Assembly: GCF_001949145.1 (NCBI RefSeq)
Contig: NW_019091364.1
Span: 8,330 to 72,329, forward strand
Length of the DNA stretch: 64,000 nucleotides
Direction of reading: 5' to 3'
DNA from: Acanthaster planci
Taxonomy: Eukaryota; Echinodermata; Asteroidea; Valvatida; Acanthasteridae
The position numbers and the translations under genes are program-made. The notes below the pieces were generated by a model that made no database searches, had not been told where the DNA came from, and saw nothing but the letters and a program-made list of their open reading frames with translations. Position 1 is the first letter of the stretch. Every line of letters starts with the position of its first letter. Below are positions 10,634 to 21,862 of this stretch, piece by piece.

Positions 10634-12847
10634 AGATCAAAGATCTAGGTGCATATAGCCAGGTCAGGTTTAATATGTCTCTGCTGCATACATGTATATC
10701 ATGTAGCTATGATAACTCACACAAATTATCAGTGACAAATACTCCTCCCATGTATAACTCTGCCCCTGTAATTCAGGACTAATGAAGTTCTCCCTTGAAA
10801 AAAGAAGTTTACATTGTAGTTAAACTGTCACGAGAGGGCTCAAATCAGTGGAACCAAACGACTAGACAGAAAGTTTAGGGCAAGGTTCCCTCTGTAATAA
10901 ATGAAATCGGTTATTGATAACCAGCGGTGTCACTGGGGCCTGGTCCCAAATGGTCGACTAGGTAGTCCAAACCATCCATTGTTTGGGCCGTGTTAATCGA
11001 ATTATAGTTATTTAGTTGTCACTTGAACTTGCCTTGATATTTTGCAACTCTTTCACATAATGATCACATATGGCCCTGAATTGCTCTGCATATTGTTTAT
11101 GCTCTGATAACTGAATGAGATGGATTGCACATTGTCACTTTGATTTCTTAAGTTTGTCAACTATCATCAATTTCGCTTGCCGGATAACTGGCAACTTCAA
11201 AGTGCAGTAGCTACCTGGCTAAACCTGCAACCTGCAAACAGGCCTTTTGGAGAAGAATGTTGGGGTGCACAATTTTGTCAATCACTCCACTGATAATATA
11301 AATTGTACCATATTTCATTTGATTCCTTTCAGAAAGAGTCTACTTTGTAATTGTGGAATATCAACAATGGAGTATGATTCACTATTTTTTAAAAGTTCAT
11401 GTACATGTAGCAAGTTGGAAAACGGGATTTATCCGAAACCTCATTTTGACCAGTTCTTTGTATTGATAAGCTTAATCTAAGTACTTAACGGCACACTTGA
11501 CATGCAATAGTATTTCACAGAGAACAATACAGGTTTTTTTTGTGCAAAATAGTGAGGACATTGAAAGCTTTTTATAGTGAAGATAGCAAGTAAAAGGTTT
11601 CCAGTAGCACCACGCCATAGGGATATTGCTGTTCTTAGCAAGTAATCTAAAGCCCAAATCTGCCGATGACAGGGCAAACACTTATTTTTGTATATTTATT
11701 CCTCTTTCATTGTAAAGGTTCTCTTTAAGAGCATCCTGATTTAGTGAAATCTTACATATACATGTCATGTTCAGGGTTTTATTTGGTGAAACAAAGCATT
11801 ACACATTTCTTTTATACATATACCAGCTTGTGTTTACAATTCTTGGGTAAAATGTAACGAAAGGCATACATGTATGTATAAAAAGCAGTCTCCATATTAA
11901 ATCCATAGAGAACTGAAATCTTGCAGAGTTAATTTTCAAAATGGTTAAACTTGATGCCTTTTTGTGAGCCAAAAATGTCTCCAGTTCCTGCCAGTTGAAT
12001 TCAAGTGTGTCTTATTTTCAAAACGAGTCTTTCACAAAACAAGTCAATCATTCAAAAAATGAATGGTGAACCTACATGTATCAAAATATTCCAAGACGAC
12101 ATTGTGGTATTTAAAGCCTACTATCTCCACAAGAATTTGGCACCCATCCACCATTTCAGAAAGAGACAGTCCTACCAATACAGAAAATGCACTGCAACAC
12201 TTACTATTACCTCCTGTATTCTGTGAGGACCTATTTACTCTGTCATAATTATGAATATCATCATTGCTTCATAATTAACATAACGGAACCTACTTTTTTG
12301 AACTTGGGCATGTTAGGAGCCATACCTGCACACTGCCATAAATACAAATGTATACAGCTTTTGTACAAAGCAATAAATTTTAAGAACATCTATACATATG
12401 TATAAATATTGACATCCACCAACAACAGATAAAGTGAGGGGATCCTTAGTGCATAATCTGTGGCAATGAACTTAAAACGTGGAACTATAACGATGACAGC
12501 AACATGCACTTGTAAACACTGCTGATCTCCCACATAAATGTTTGAAAAATATTAAAAAATCTTGCATTACTTTGGTTGCATACTATCTTGACAGCGCTCC
12601 AAGCATTGATGAATGTATCTGCCATGACTATGCCAGGCCATCAGACAATTCTTCTGATGTCACAATTTCCGTATTACTGAATGATACATGTATGTAGGAA
12701 TAGTTGTCACTAAAAATAAATTAGCTGTAAATGTCACTGTACACAGCAGTGAGAACAGTTAAGACACTAATAGGAGAACAAATGGAAAGATGGAGGACAG
12801 AGTGGGTTGACAAAAACCTGAGCTTCTCATATTTTCTATTGTACTCC
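10634..12847. other. Convergent intergenic region STK16 / Acl4
   Basis: This stretch should hold the 3' UTRs of the two converging genes. An AATAAA lies near 10896 on the plus strand, and several TTTATT (minus-strand AATAAA) signals lie nearer the Acl4 end. No further conserved exon or RNA gene was recognised. Confidence 0.6.
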
Positions 12848-15800
12848 TTAGTGCTCCATTTTTTCTTCTTTTTCTCCAATCCCTTTCTTTTCTCCATCTG
12901 TAACTGTTTCCCCAGTCTGTTCTTTCTCATCATCTGTGCTCAGTACATCTTCCTCAGTATCGTCACTCTCTGATGACTCCCCTCGATGCCTAAGCCAAGA
13001 TTCATCTAGCCCCTCCCCAGGTCCAAGGAGAGCTAGAAGTTCCTCTGTGTGTAGAAGAACCTGTTCATCATCACACTTGATCTTCTGATACAGCTGCATG
13101 AAAGAAAACAACAGAGAAAACAATATTTCTTTACCTTATACCACAATCATTCTGATGGCACCACAAAGTCCTAATTTTTAAGTTTTCAGACTGAAAAATA
13201 TAGCAACATTCCAATTACTGTACAAGGAACAAAAGAGTTCTGACGAAAAAAGGGTGTTTGCTGTCAAAGGGCACTTACTACACAAGTGACTGCTTGTTTT
13301 CCTATGAGCTTATAAAAAATGTGTTGGCAGGTATGCAACTATGTGTAGAAAACAGGAGGAAACTGCCTGTAACAAACTCGTGATGCTAATCAAGGTGCAG
13401 TGTTAAGTCCAGTGTTTTGGGATTTCTCACACAACAAAGCATATAAACACAATACTTGTATTGTCTGCTTTCTCTGCGATATACCCATAAATGAATCATG
13501 CCTATGTGCTGTATTTGCAACATGGTACACACTGGGAACTGGACTAAGGGATCAGTCAAGATTTTCAAAAAGTCATCCATGCTTTTGATTGCATGGAAGA
13601 TCATATTGTCTTATGACAAAAATGTAACTCCCCCTTTTCTATTCTATGCCCCGTACGAATCGGGCACTATTTATGCTAATTTATGACTAAAGAAATGCTC
13701 CCTTCTTAATCCAAGAGGAAACTAGGATTTGGTTCCTTAATAACCATACCTTTTTAGCCATGTTCAAGAAGAATCTTGCAGGTGCTTTATGATCCTCTCC
13801 AGTTTTCTCCACATTTATCAAGCCCAGCATATACCAAACTTGCACAACCTGATCATCTTCCTGAAGAAGTCCTTCCAAGATCTCCTCTGCTTGCTAAAAT
13901 GAGGACAACAATATTTCTAAACATGATTAGTATCTGTATGAAACGATACCTTTTTTCCCTTGTGAAACCCATTTTAGCCAAATGCATTAAGCATTCAGAA
14001 AATAAAAGCCTCAATATGAGCATGTACACTTTACAAAAATCATCTTACATAATCTGGTGAAGAGCTTCCACTACTTCCATTTACAGGAAGTAAAAAAGTA
14101 CATTTTCACAATTTATTCAAATTAAAGCGCTTCCTTTGGGATAAATTGCACTTTAACTTAATAGGGACACAAAAATGAGAACTGACTTCATTCATTTCCA
14201 GCTCCATCAAGATTTTAGCTGTGCCAATCCGATTCTGGTAGTTTAACGGGCAGGGATTGACTGGATCAAAGTTTGAACCTTCCATGTTCACTTCTTCCTC
14301 TTCTAGGGCCTTCATTTTTGGAAGCCATAGCGACAGACTCTTCTCAATTGACTTCTTAGCTTGCTGACAAATAAAAAAAATGAATGAGGTTAGACACATA
14401 AGATTGAAAAGCTTCATTGATGAGGAATGTTGAATACCGACACAAAATAGTAGCATGTGAACAGACCACAGATTTCTAACAGCATTTTAAACTTCCAAAA
14501 TAATTCCATTTATCGCGTTAAAATAGCAAAGCAGCATGTCAATAAGCTACAGTCTAGTTCCCTACCTCTTTGTCTTCCTTGCTCAACCAATAGCTAGCAA
14601 GGACCTGGTAGGCTTCAGCACTGTCACTATCTGTATCAATAGCCTTATCTATACATTCTTTGCACTTCTCCTCAGCATCTTCAGCAAAACTAAGAGTGAT
14701 ACAACAAATTGGTAATACGTAATATTACGGCATATTTGGGAAGAGTAAAGAAACAAATACAAAGTGTCCCCACCTGCTTCCTTTCTAATATTTCTATTCA
14801 CAAAAATGTCAACTGGACTCTACCGATGATGACCAAGTGATATCCAGTTCAAACATGTCCTTGGATGTCCGTATATGGTTATGACTGAAAACTGCACACA
14901 CACACAGCTGTAGCAGTGGCAGCCATCTTGGAAACAAAAAATAATAAGCCCAACCTCCTCCCTAATTTTCAGAAACCCAGACAATGGGTATTGCTGAGAA
15001 TGAAGTCATGTTCTTGACCTGTTACTGTGACACAACACAGTATATGCATGCCTACAGTACAAATAACAGTCCAATCATTTGCCCAAAGTTTCGTACCATG
15101 AATCCGTCAGATAAATTTCTGCCATGGAGCAATAAGCTCGAGCAATATCTCCATCGGTTACTGGATCAGTTTGTGAATCCTCCTCAGCACAGGCTGCTTC
15201 AGGCTGCAGTCAGCAGTGGCAGAGAAAAAAAAATCTCTTCAAATCAGTTCCTCAAGCCGTCAAAGTCCTACCAAACATTGGGAGAATCTTGCGAAAACAA
15301 CAATAACCAGAATTGTCACTCAGGGAATAAGCCCTTCAGTGTACCGTACCAGTGCATGTACATGTAACAAACTTGAGAGGTTACATAAACTGAAGGGTCT
15401 AAAAGAGCTGGATTAAGAATGTGGTAAATTTGTAAGATGGGGGGAATAAACACCTGGTATGAGACAACCAATACACATCCAACATAGCCCACTGTAAAAT
15501 GTTCCATAACTATGCAGGCCTACAAGTGTGCATACTGTACTACAACAGAACTGACATTCACAAATAAGGCCAAGTTAAAGGCTGAGAATTCAACTCGAAT
15601 TCTAACAATTTTATCTGCCCTGAAGAATTTGAAGAGGTAAAAATACTTTTAGTAAGACCTCAACTTGTAACAGGAGATCCCAGCAAATCTTGATAGATAG
15701 AAGCAAGATATCAACATAACTGTCTGCAAGACATTCTCTTTTCCTTTTTCCTTAACCCCTTACATGTACTTTGTAACTTTTCTAGCAAACGTTTTCTTAA

Positions 15801-18800
15801 AAATCTGACCTCTTAAATCTCACAACAAAACAGCCAACATCAAAAATGGAAACCTGCAATTCTTACCAACATGACCAAGAAGCACTGTTGCCATGGTTAC
15901 TGAATCAATCATATTATTTCGATTTACGTAGACATCATAACACATGTAAATCACCTGCTTGTCTTGTTTCTCTCTTTCTTTCTCCATCAGCTCGATTCCT
16001 TTCACAAAATATTGCACTGCCTCTTCACCTTCAAATAGTTGCCCCATGTACATGTACTTAGAATAGCCAGACTCAGGGGACAAGACGATGGCTCTACCCA
16101 TGCAGTAAATGAGAAGCTAAGGAAAGACAAAATTGCAGAGACATACATGTACACCTGTAGGTCATTCAGGGTATGCAGAATTCCCCAAAATAAAAGCAGT
16201 CCTAGCCAATTCAAAAGTTAAATGAATTTGACCCTTTTTATATTGAAAAGGATATTTGTTTGGCCTTCTCAAGTTCACCAACTTCAATCAAGAGACTCCC
16301 AGTGACCTCTAATACCTGCAGGTTGTCTGGCTCAATCTCCAATGCCCTCTGAAGAAATTTCTGTGCCAGGTCGAAGTTAAATGTATCCATGCAGTCTGTT
16401 GCCTAAGGAAGCAAAACAAGGCGTGTCATCATTAACTTGAATTTTTGAAAAAATTTATTTGGGTCAACAGCTGCTGTACTGAGCACATGTATACACTTGT
16501 CTTCTGTCTCTAATGCTACATGTAGAGTATATGATAACTTAAGTAACTAACAACTGAAGATTCAACAGCATACCCACCTGGGCCAACAGCTGCTGTACTG
16601 AGTACTTTGACTGTCCATCCCCTGTCTCTTGCCCCTTATCACTACTTTTCCGTCTACCTTCCTTACTTTGACCAGGCTTCTTGGTTTCCTTGGCCAATTC
16701 CTTCAGCCCTGTAAGAAGGAGTTATATGATTTGTTACAATATACACATACATGTATCACATTAATAATTTGCATTTTTATACTAAAATGGTAGAGTGAAA
16801 CATTACATAAACTTTTAAAAGCCTAATTCATTTTATGAACACTGAGAAATTTGTCTAACAAGCACATGTATATGTACATGGACATAAAGTGAACAGACCA
16901 TTATGTACATGTATGATACCGGTACAAACATTCCTTTGTGTCTGAATGATCCTTTTTAAATTTTAAATTTGTAATGTCTGTACACTTATAATATTCATCT
17001 TGGACTCTTGTGTGCTTTTTGATACCTGAGGCCAGGTTCAATTAATCTGGATATCAGGTGCAATGGTACAGTATAATCTTGCATATCAATCAATTACGTA
17101 CATGTATTAGGCCTCAGGGAATTCAGAGGAAAAGCGTGGAAAATTTCTAGTCCTGTCTTGTGAATACGAAGTCACAACATGCAAATTTGGAAACAAGACT
17201 AAGATTTGTCAAGGTAAAAGTCCTCGAGAAATTCACTGCACATTTACTGTTGTTGTACATACATGTACATGTGTCTAGATAAAAGAGCAAAAATACATGT
17301 AGTTGGGTCAGTGTTGTTTAGTATTCATGTCCACTGCCAATAACAATATCCCAAAATTAACAGTCGGTTTCTTTTGACATTCTGGACATTTTTCCACATC
17401 CCACCACCATCAATTATTAAACACTAGAATTAAAAGTTGTAGCCACCACTATAACACGAACAACCTGTCCTTTGACAGTTTCAGTTTTTCCAAAGCAGAA
17501 CGGACATTTCTTCAATAGAAATACAAGGTGAATTGGAATTTATGTCTGGTCACATGATGAGTACAAACTGTGGTGGCCAGATATGGAACTCTTACATAAC
17601 CATGACAACCAATAACACAGAGATTCACTGTGTTCAGATGTTGTATTAGAAACTCTTTTAACATCTGCACATGGCTGGTGATGGTAGAGTCCTAGAACCT
17701 TCCATAGGCTGTGTACAAATTAATTGATTTTATTCAAAATAGCTGACATCAATCACAGTCCTCAGATTCCTGAAACTAATGTTTACACTGAAGATAAAGT
17801 GGGAATCAAAGATTCCAATTATGGTGACAACTAAGGGTTGGAATTTGAGTTTAATTTTAAACATTGTTAGAGAATTCTCCAAACTATTTAACATTTAGCC
17901 AACACTTTACAGAGGTCGTTGCTACCTACTTCAGTGTTTTCATATAAATGTGTGCATAAATGTAGTTCAACAATGCACATGGTCCAACCATTGCAGCTGT
18001 TACCATTCCAACCAGCATGACCATGTAAAAATATATATTGATTTGGGGACATTTAAAACTAGCAATGTCACTGAATGTTTGTTTTAGAATCCACTTTTTT
18101 TGTCATAAAGTACATGGATGCTGAAAGGGAACAGTGTTCCAAACATCATGGGAGTCGGGTTGGCGTAGTGGATCTTTCCTCACCTTTCACCTCTGCGGTC
18201 CATGTTCGAATCCTGGCCCAGTCCACATGTGGATTGGGTTTTCAGTCTCTACCTATTTCCGTGGGTTTTACCCAGAATATTCCGCTGGGGTTTTCCTCCC
18301 ACCTCTAAAACTGTAACTGCTTCTCATTGTCTCCTTGCAGGTTTCAGGCTTGCGAGCTACAGTGCCTAGGGTGCTTTTGAGGAATCCTTGGTGTCATTAC
18401 CAGAAATATAAAATAATAATCAGATTACATGTTACAGGCATCATTTGCAATAAAAATGTCGATCAAAACTTCAATCAAAACGTCAAACCTTTCAAAGGGG
18501 CGGTTCCATTCAAACGTTAGGGAAAAATTGTAAATGGATTAGGAAGTTGTTTCGTATAAACAGTTAAACATGTTAACATCCCACCCATCAATGTTCACTC
18601 ACATACATTTCGGAAGAATAGCATGAATGATGAAGAGAGAAATTTCTTATTCAATCGGAAACACTCTTGTCGATTCAAACTAGTATTACTAGGGAAATTA
18701 TCGATAATGTCAGGATGCGCAAGCTAAGCAAACCATTCATCACCATTGCATTTACATGTATATGATGGTTTTCTAAGCGGCCCAAATGTCTGACATGCCC

Positions 18801-19307
18801 GGTGTACTGACCCAATAATATGCCCAATTTAGTCACAAGTTGAACACAACTGCAGGATGGTTGCCAGCCGTGTCTGAATGTTAAACATGTTAAAAGAGGT
18901 AATTTGTAGAGTCCTAGTCTTTTCCTACCTCCATGGTTACTGGAACTAGTTTTGATGTACATGTAACAACACACCAATCCATGACAATCGTAAAAATTAA
19001 AATGATAAAAACTTACATACGTGTACATCAACTAGACCTACCGTGACAACAAACGCTTACAATATTTCTCCATGCATGCATGTATGAAAAACATGACAAA
19101 GTGTAGCTCCTGACCCTAGGCTCGATCACGGCATGGAGGATGTTTTTATTCCTCCATGATCACGGTGACTGTGGGTGGTGGGGGTAACAGCCTGCGCAAC
19201 AAAATCATGCATGAGAATATTGCGCAATATTTCCTACCTTTCCTTTCTCCTCGCGTACTTCCTCTCTTCGACCTTCTTCTTCCTTTCACCTTGCTTGTTC
19301 CCCCCAT
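12848..19307 (-). CDS. TPR protein, Acl4-type assembly chaperone of ribosomal protein L4
   Basis: Nine minus-strand exons: 19307-19238, 16708-16578, 16402-16256, 16104-15955, 15203-15097, 14689-14566, 14363-14187, 13893-13750 and 13093-12848. They join in frame to 431 residues. The start is basic (MGGTSKVKGRRRSKRG). TPR-like helices follow (LAQKFLQRALEIEPDNLQ; YSKYMYMGQLFEGEEAVQYF), then the family-typical AEIYLTD and CFAEDAEEK, SIEKSLSLWLPKM, ILEGLLQEDDQVVQVWYMLG, and an acidic tail (ESDDTEEDVLSTDDEKE). In yeast, Acl4 escorts Rpl4 from synthesis to pre-ribosome assembly. The first exon is the least certain: it lies 2.5 kb upstream and was chosen for its ATG, donor and phase. Intron 3 is U12-type AT-AC. 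The gene is head-to-head with YBEY. Confidence 0.85.
16105..16255 (-). other. U12-type AT-AC intron (Acl4 gene intron 3)
   Basis: The 151-bp intron begins ATATCCTTTT (16255 downward), the U12 AT-AC donor consensus. It ends ..TTCCTTAGCTTCTCATTTAC at 16105. TTCCTTAGC differs at one base from the U12 branch consensus TTCCTTAAC. The A at 16118 lies 12 nt before the terminal AC, normal spacing for minor introns. Splicing joins LEKAKQ to CMGRAIVLSPESGY in phase 0, giving the expected TPR. No GT donor follows the conserved AKQ codons. Confidence 0.85.
18150..18420 (+). mobile_element. tRNA-derived SINE, copy 1
   Basis: The tRNA-like head has an A box TGGCGTAGTGG (18161-18171) and a B box TGTTCGAATCC (18203-18213), correctly ordered for an RNA polymerase III promoter. 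The body has CACATGTGGATTGGGTTTTC, CCGTGGGTTTTACCC and GGTTTTCCTCCCAC and is shared with a second copy at 40930-41165. It sits antisense in Acl4 intron 1. The 3' boundary is approximate. Confidence 0.82.
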
Positions 19308-20137
19308 ACTCAAAATCCAAGTGAAGAAACAAAATTTAAATAAGAACAGTCCTAATGGGATGTATGTACAGGTACTGTTTATGGCCGACACAGTAACGTT
19401 AGGCCATACATAATCGATGTACACATACAATATGTACAGTTGTACATGTACTAGGCCAATGTGAACACGCGCAAGATTTTTGCAACACGTCCGTCCTCTT
19501 TGCGAACACGTGTTAAACTGATTTGACTCCTTGCCTAGCCTGACACGGGTCCTCGTCCACATCAAAACGTCTACAATTTCACAAATGTCAATGGGGCTTG
19601 ACTTTGTTAAAAATCATCCTCATATCATACTAAAAATTGCATATACTTAAAATAAATTTGATACAAATTCATCTGATAACTATTTTTAACTTTTTATGCT
19701 TGACGGACGCGGAAAGCATTCTTCGGTCGAAGGTAACCCCCTTTTCACTATTGGAACAATCCTCAAGAGAGACCATTTTCAGGTGTGCAATCTTTAACGC
19801 AACGGATATTTATTAAGAAACAGTTAATACTTATTATTCCATGTATACATAAAAATTACTTAATAAATATTTTAAAAGTAGAAATAGCCTAAAAATTATG
19901 TGTACTTAATTGACAGGCATACATTTTCAGCAACTCGTACCTACAGTAATAATGGACTATGCTCCCCGGCCCCATCCATCACAAAGATCAATGATAAGGA
20001 TATATGACCACGTCTGAGTGACAAACATTTTGTGCTCGAAAATTGTAAACACAATTTCATCATCTTCGTAATCGCATCATAAGACTCAATTTGCTGTTGT
20101 TTATACTTGTATTTAGTTAAGTGTCTGTGAGTGAAGT
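19308..20137. promoter_or_regulatory. Bidirectional promoter region Acl4 / YBEY
   Basis: These 830 bp separate two divergent ATGs (19307 on minus and 20138 on plus), so both 5' UTRs and promoters must lie here. No TATA box at a convincing distance was seen, in line with housekeeping genes. Exact start sites cannot be read. Confidence 0.55.
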
Positions 20138-21862
20138 ATGACTCTTCTCCTCAGAAACCTCCAGAAAACGGTATCCTTTGACTTGCCTAAGTTAAAGGCC
20201 GACATCAACTTGTTGCGGCGAATTATTCGAGCAGAGCGTTATGACTTGGCTGTTATCTGCATGGAGGACAACCAGCTACGTGAAATGAACAAGATTTATC
20301 GAGGCAAGGATGAAGCAACAGACGTTCTGTCATTCCCTGCTCATGAAGTAGGATTTTTGAAATAATTAGGCCTACACTGTAACCTGTTAACCTTGGCTAT
20401 GGTGGTCAGACCCCCAATCATGCCAATGGCCCATGCAAAGTAAATACGCCTGTGATTTAATCCTAGGGCCTACATACTGGTTATACTACATGTACACGTA
20501 TCATTATCAAAATACAACTGTATCAGGTAGTTCTATAATGTGCATGCTCATAACTATGGTTATGATGTACCACTTCAACCAGCAAAAGTTAAATGTACAA
20601 ATATACTTTGACACTGTTTCATAAAGAATCAGATTTCAGCAAATCAATACCAACATTATTAAATTGCTCATGCCTACACATATAGTAAAATAATACCTGA
20701 ATTAATAACAAGGGGTCATGCCACTCATGGAACATGTAGAAGATCTAAATTTTGTATGATCACATACGCGGTGTAAATCAAGTATAATTGCCAACAAATC
20801 TCATTCTCATGCAATGAAGAATGTGCTGTTCTGATGCACATAACCTCCATGTTGATCAGTCTTTTCAGTGTCTGGAAAAACACAGGCATTTGGGACTTAG
20901 AATTATTTCAGTTTTGTCAGAACAATCCATCCAACATTTCATTCCAAGTTTTGATTATTTTTATTTGGTGTATACTTCATTGGTGTTTCTTTTCTTTACT
21001 TGAATGCACAGAGCCTTGCACCTGGCCGATTGCCTGATCCCTGGAGCGACCTTGCTGATCTGGGTGACATCTTTCTAGGGATGCCTTTTATACAGGAACA
21101 GTGTAAAAAAGATGGAACAGATATTGACACTGTTTTGCCTGTGAGTTGATTCACAGTGTCTGATAAATTTCTCGTACATGGATTAGGAAAGATGTCATAA
21201 TTGGAAGTCAGTTCTGAACCTCACTATTATATAAAGGCAAATTATCATAAAACTTAAAGCAAATGGCGCCTCAAATTTGACGCACAAATTTGACAAATAT
21301 TGAACAGATTTGCCTGAAATCAAGCACGTAGGCAACAAAAAAATTCCAATTTGATAAAGGATTTTTTCTCAGCCAGTGTCTGAACATTTAATGTTGTAAG
21401 GTTAATGTTTTTTACATTTCTCAGGTGGTAGTGACACATGGACTCTGCCATCTTATTGGCTACAAACATGACACTGGTGATCGACTCAAACAGGTAAGAT
21501 TGAATGAATCAGGTAGTAAATGCAGGGAAGTCTCAATGTCATAAGGAAAGGAAGTTTATCTCCTTGTCTCTTCTATTCAGACATTACAAATTAAGTTCCT
21601 ACACCTGCCTTGGCTGCTTGGCATCAACACTAGCACCACACGTAGGGCTGTGATGATGACAGTGTAAAAACAAATATCAAAAGAGAGGCAATCTCAACCC
21701 TATGTGTGGGGCTACTGCAACATGTACAAGAGTCTGCTTTGTACTGACCAATCTTTTTTCATCCAATAGATGTACAAGCGAGAATTGGACATCCTTGAAG
21801 AATACAACAAGCTTACTAAAAGTAGCCTGAGGCCACTGACAAAAGATCCTGCAGAAAATTAA
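20138..21862 (+). CDS. YBEY: YbeY endoribonuclease (rRNA maturation metalloprotein)
   Basis: Four exons: 20138-20347, 21012-21140, 21425-21493 and 21770-21862. All junctions are GT-AG and phase 0, giving 166 residues against 167 in human YBEY. The zinc site HGLCHLIGYKH lies at 118-128 (H118, H122, H128). Upstream family blocks are NKIYRGKDEATDVLSFP (about 50-68) and LGDIFLG (about 87-93). YbeY proteins cleave single-stranded RNA; in bacteria they mature 16S rRNA ends, and the animal protein acts in mitochondria on ribosome assembly. The start is the first ATG and gives MTLLLRNLQKTVSF, matching the human start MSLVIRNLQ in spacing. It converges on the KHC gene. Confidence 0.93.

Noticed and set aside
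16118-16255. AT-AG or GT-AG alternatives for Acl4 intron 3
   Set aside because: The nearest AG (16118-16117) lies inside the predicted branch motif and would add L-L-I-Y to the TPR. The only nearby GT (GTTG/GTGAAC) would remove conserved residues.
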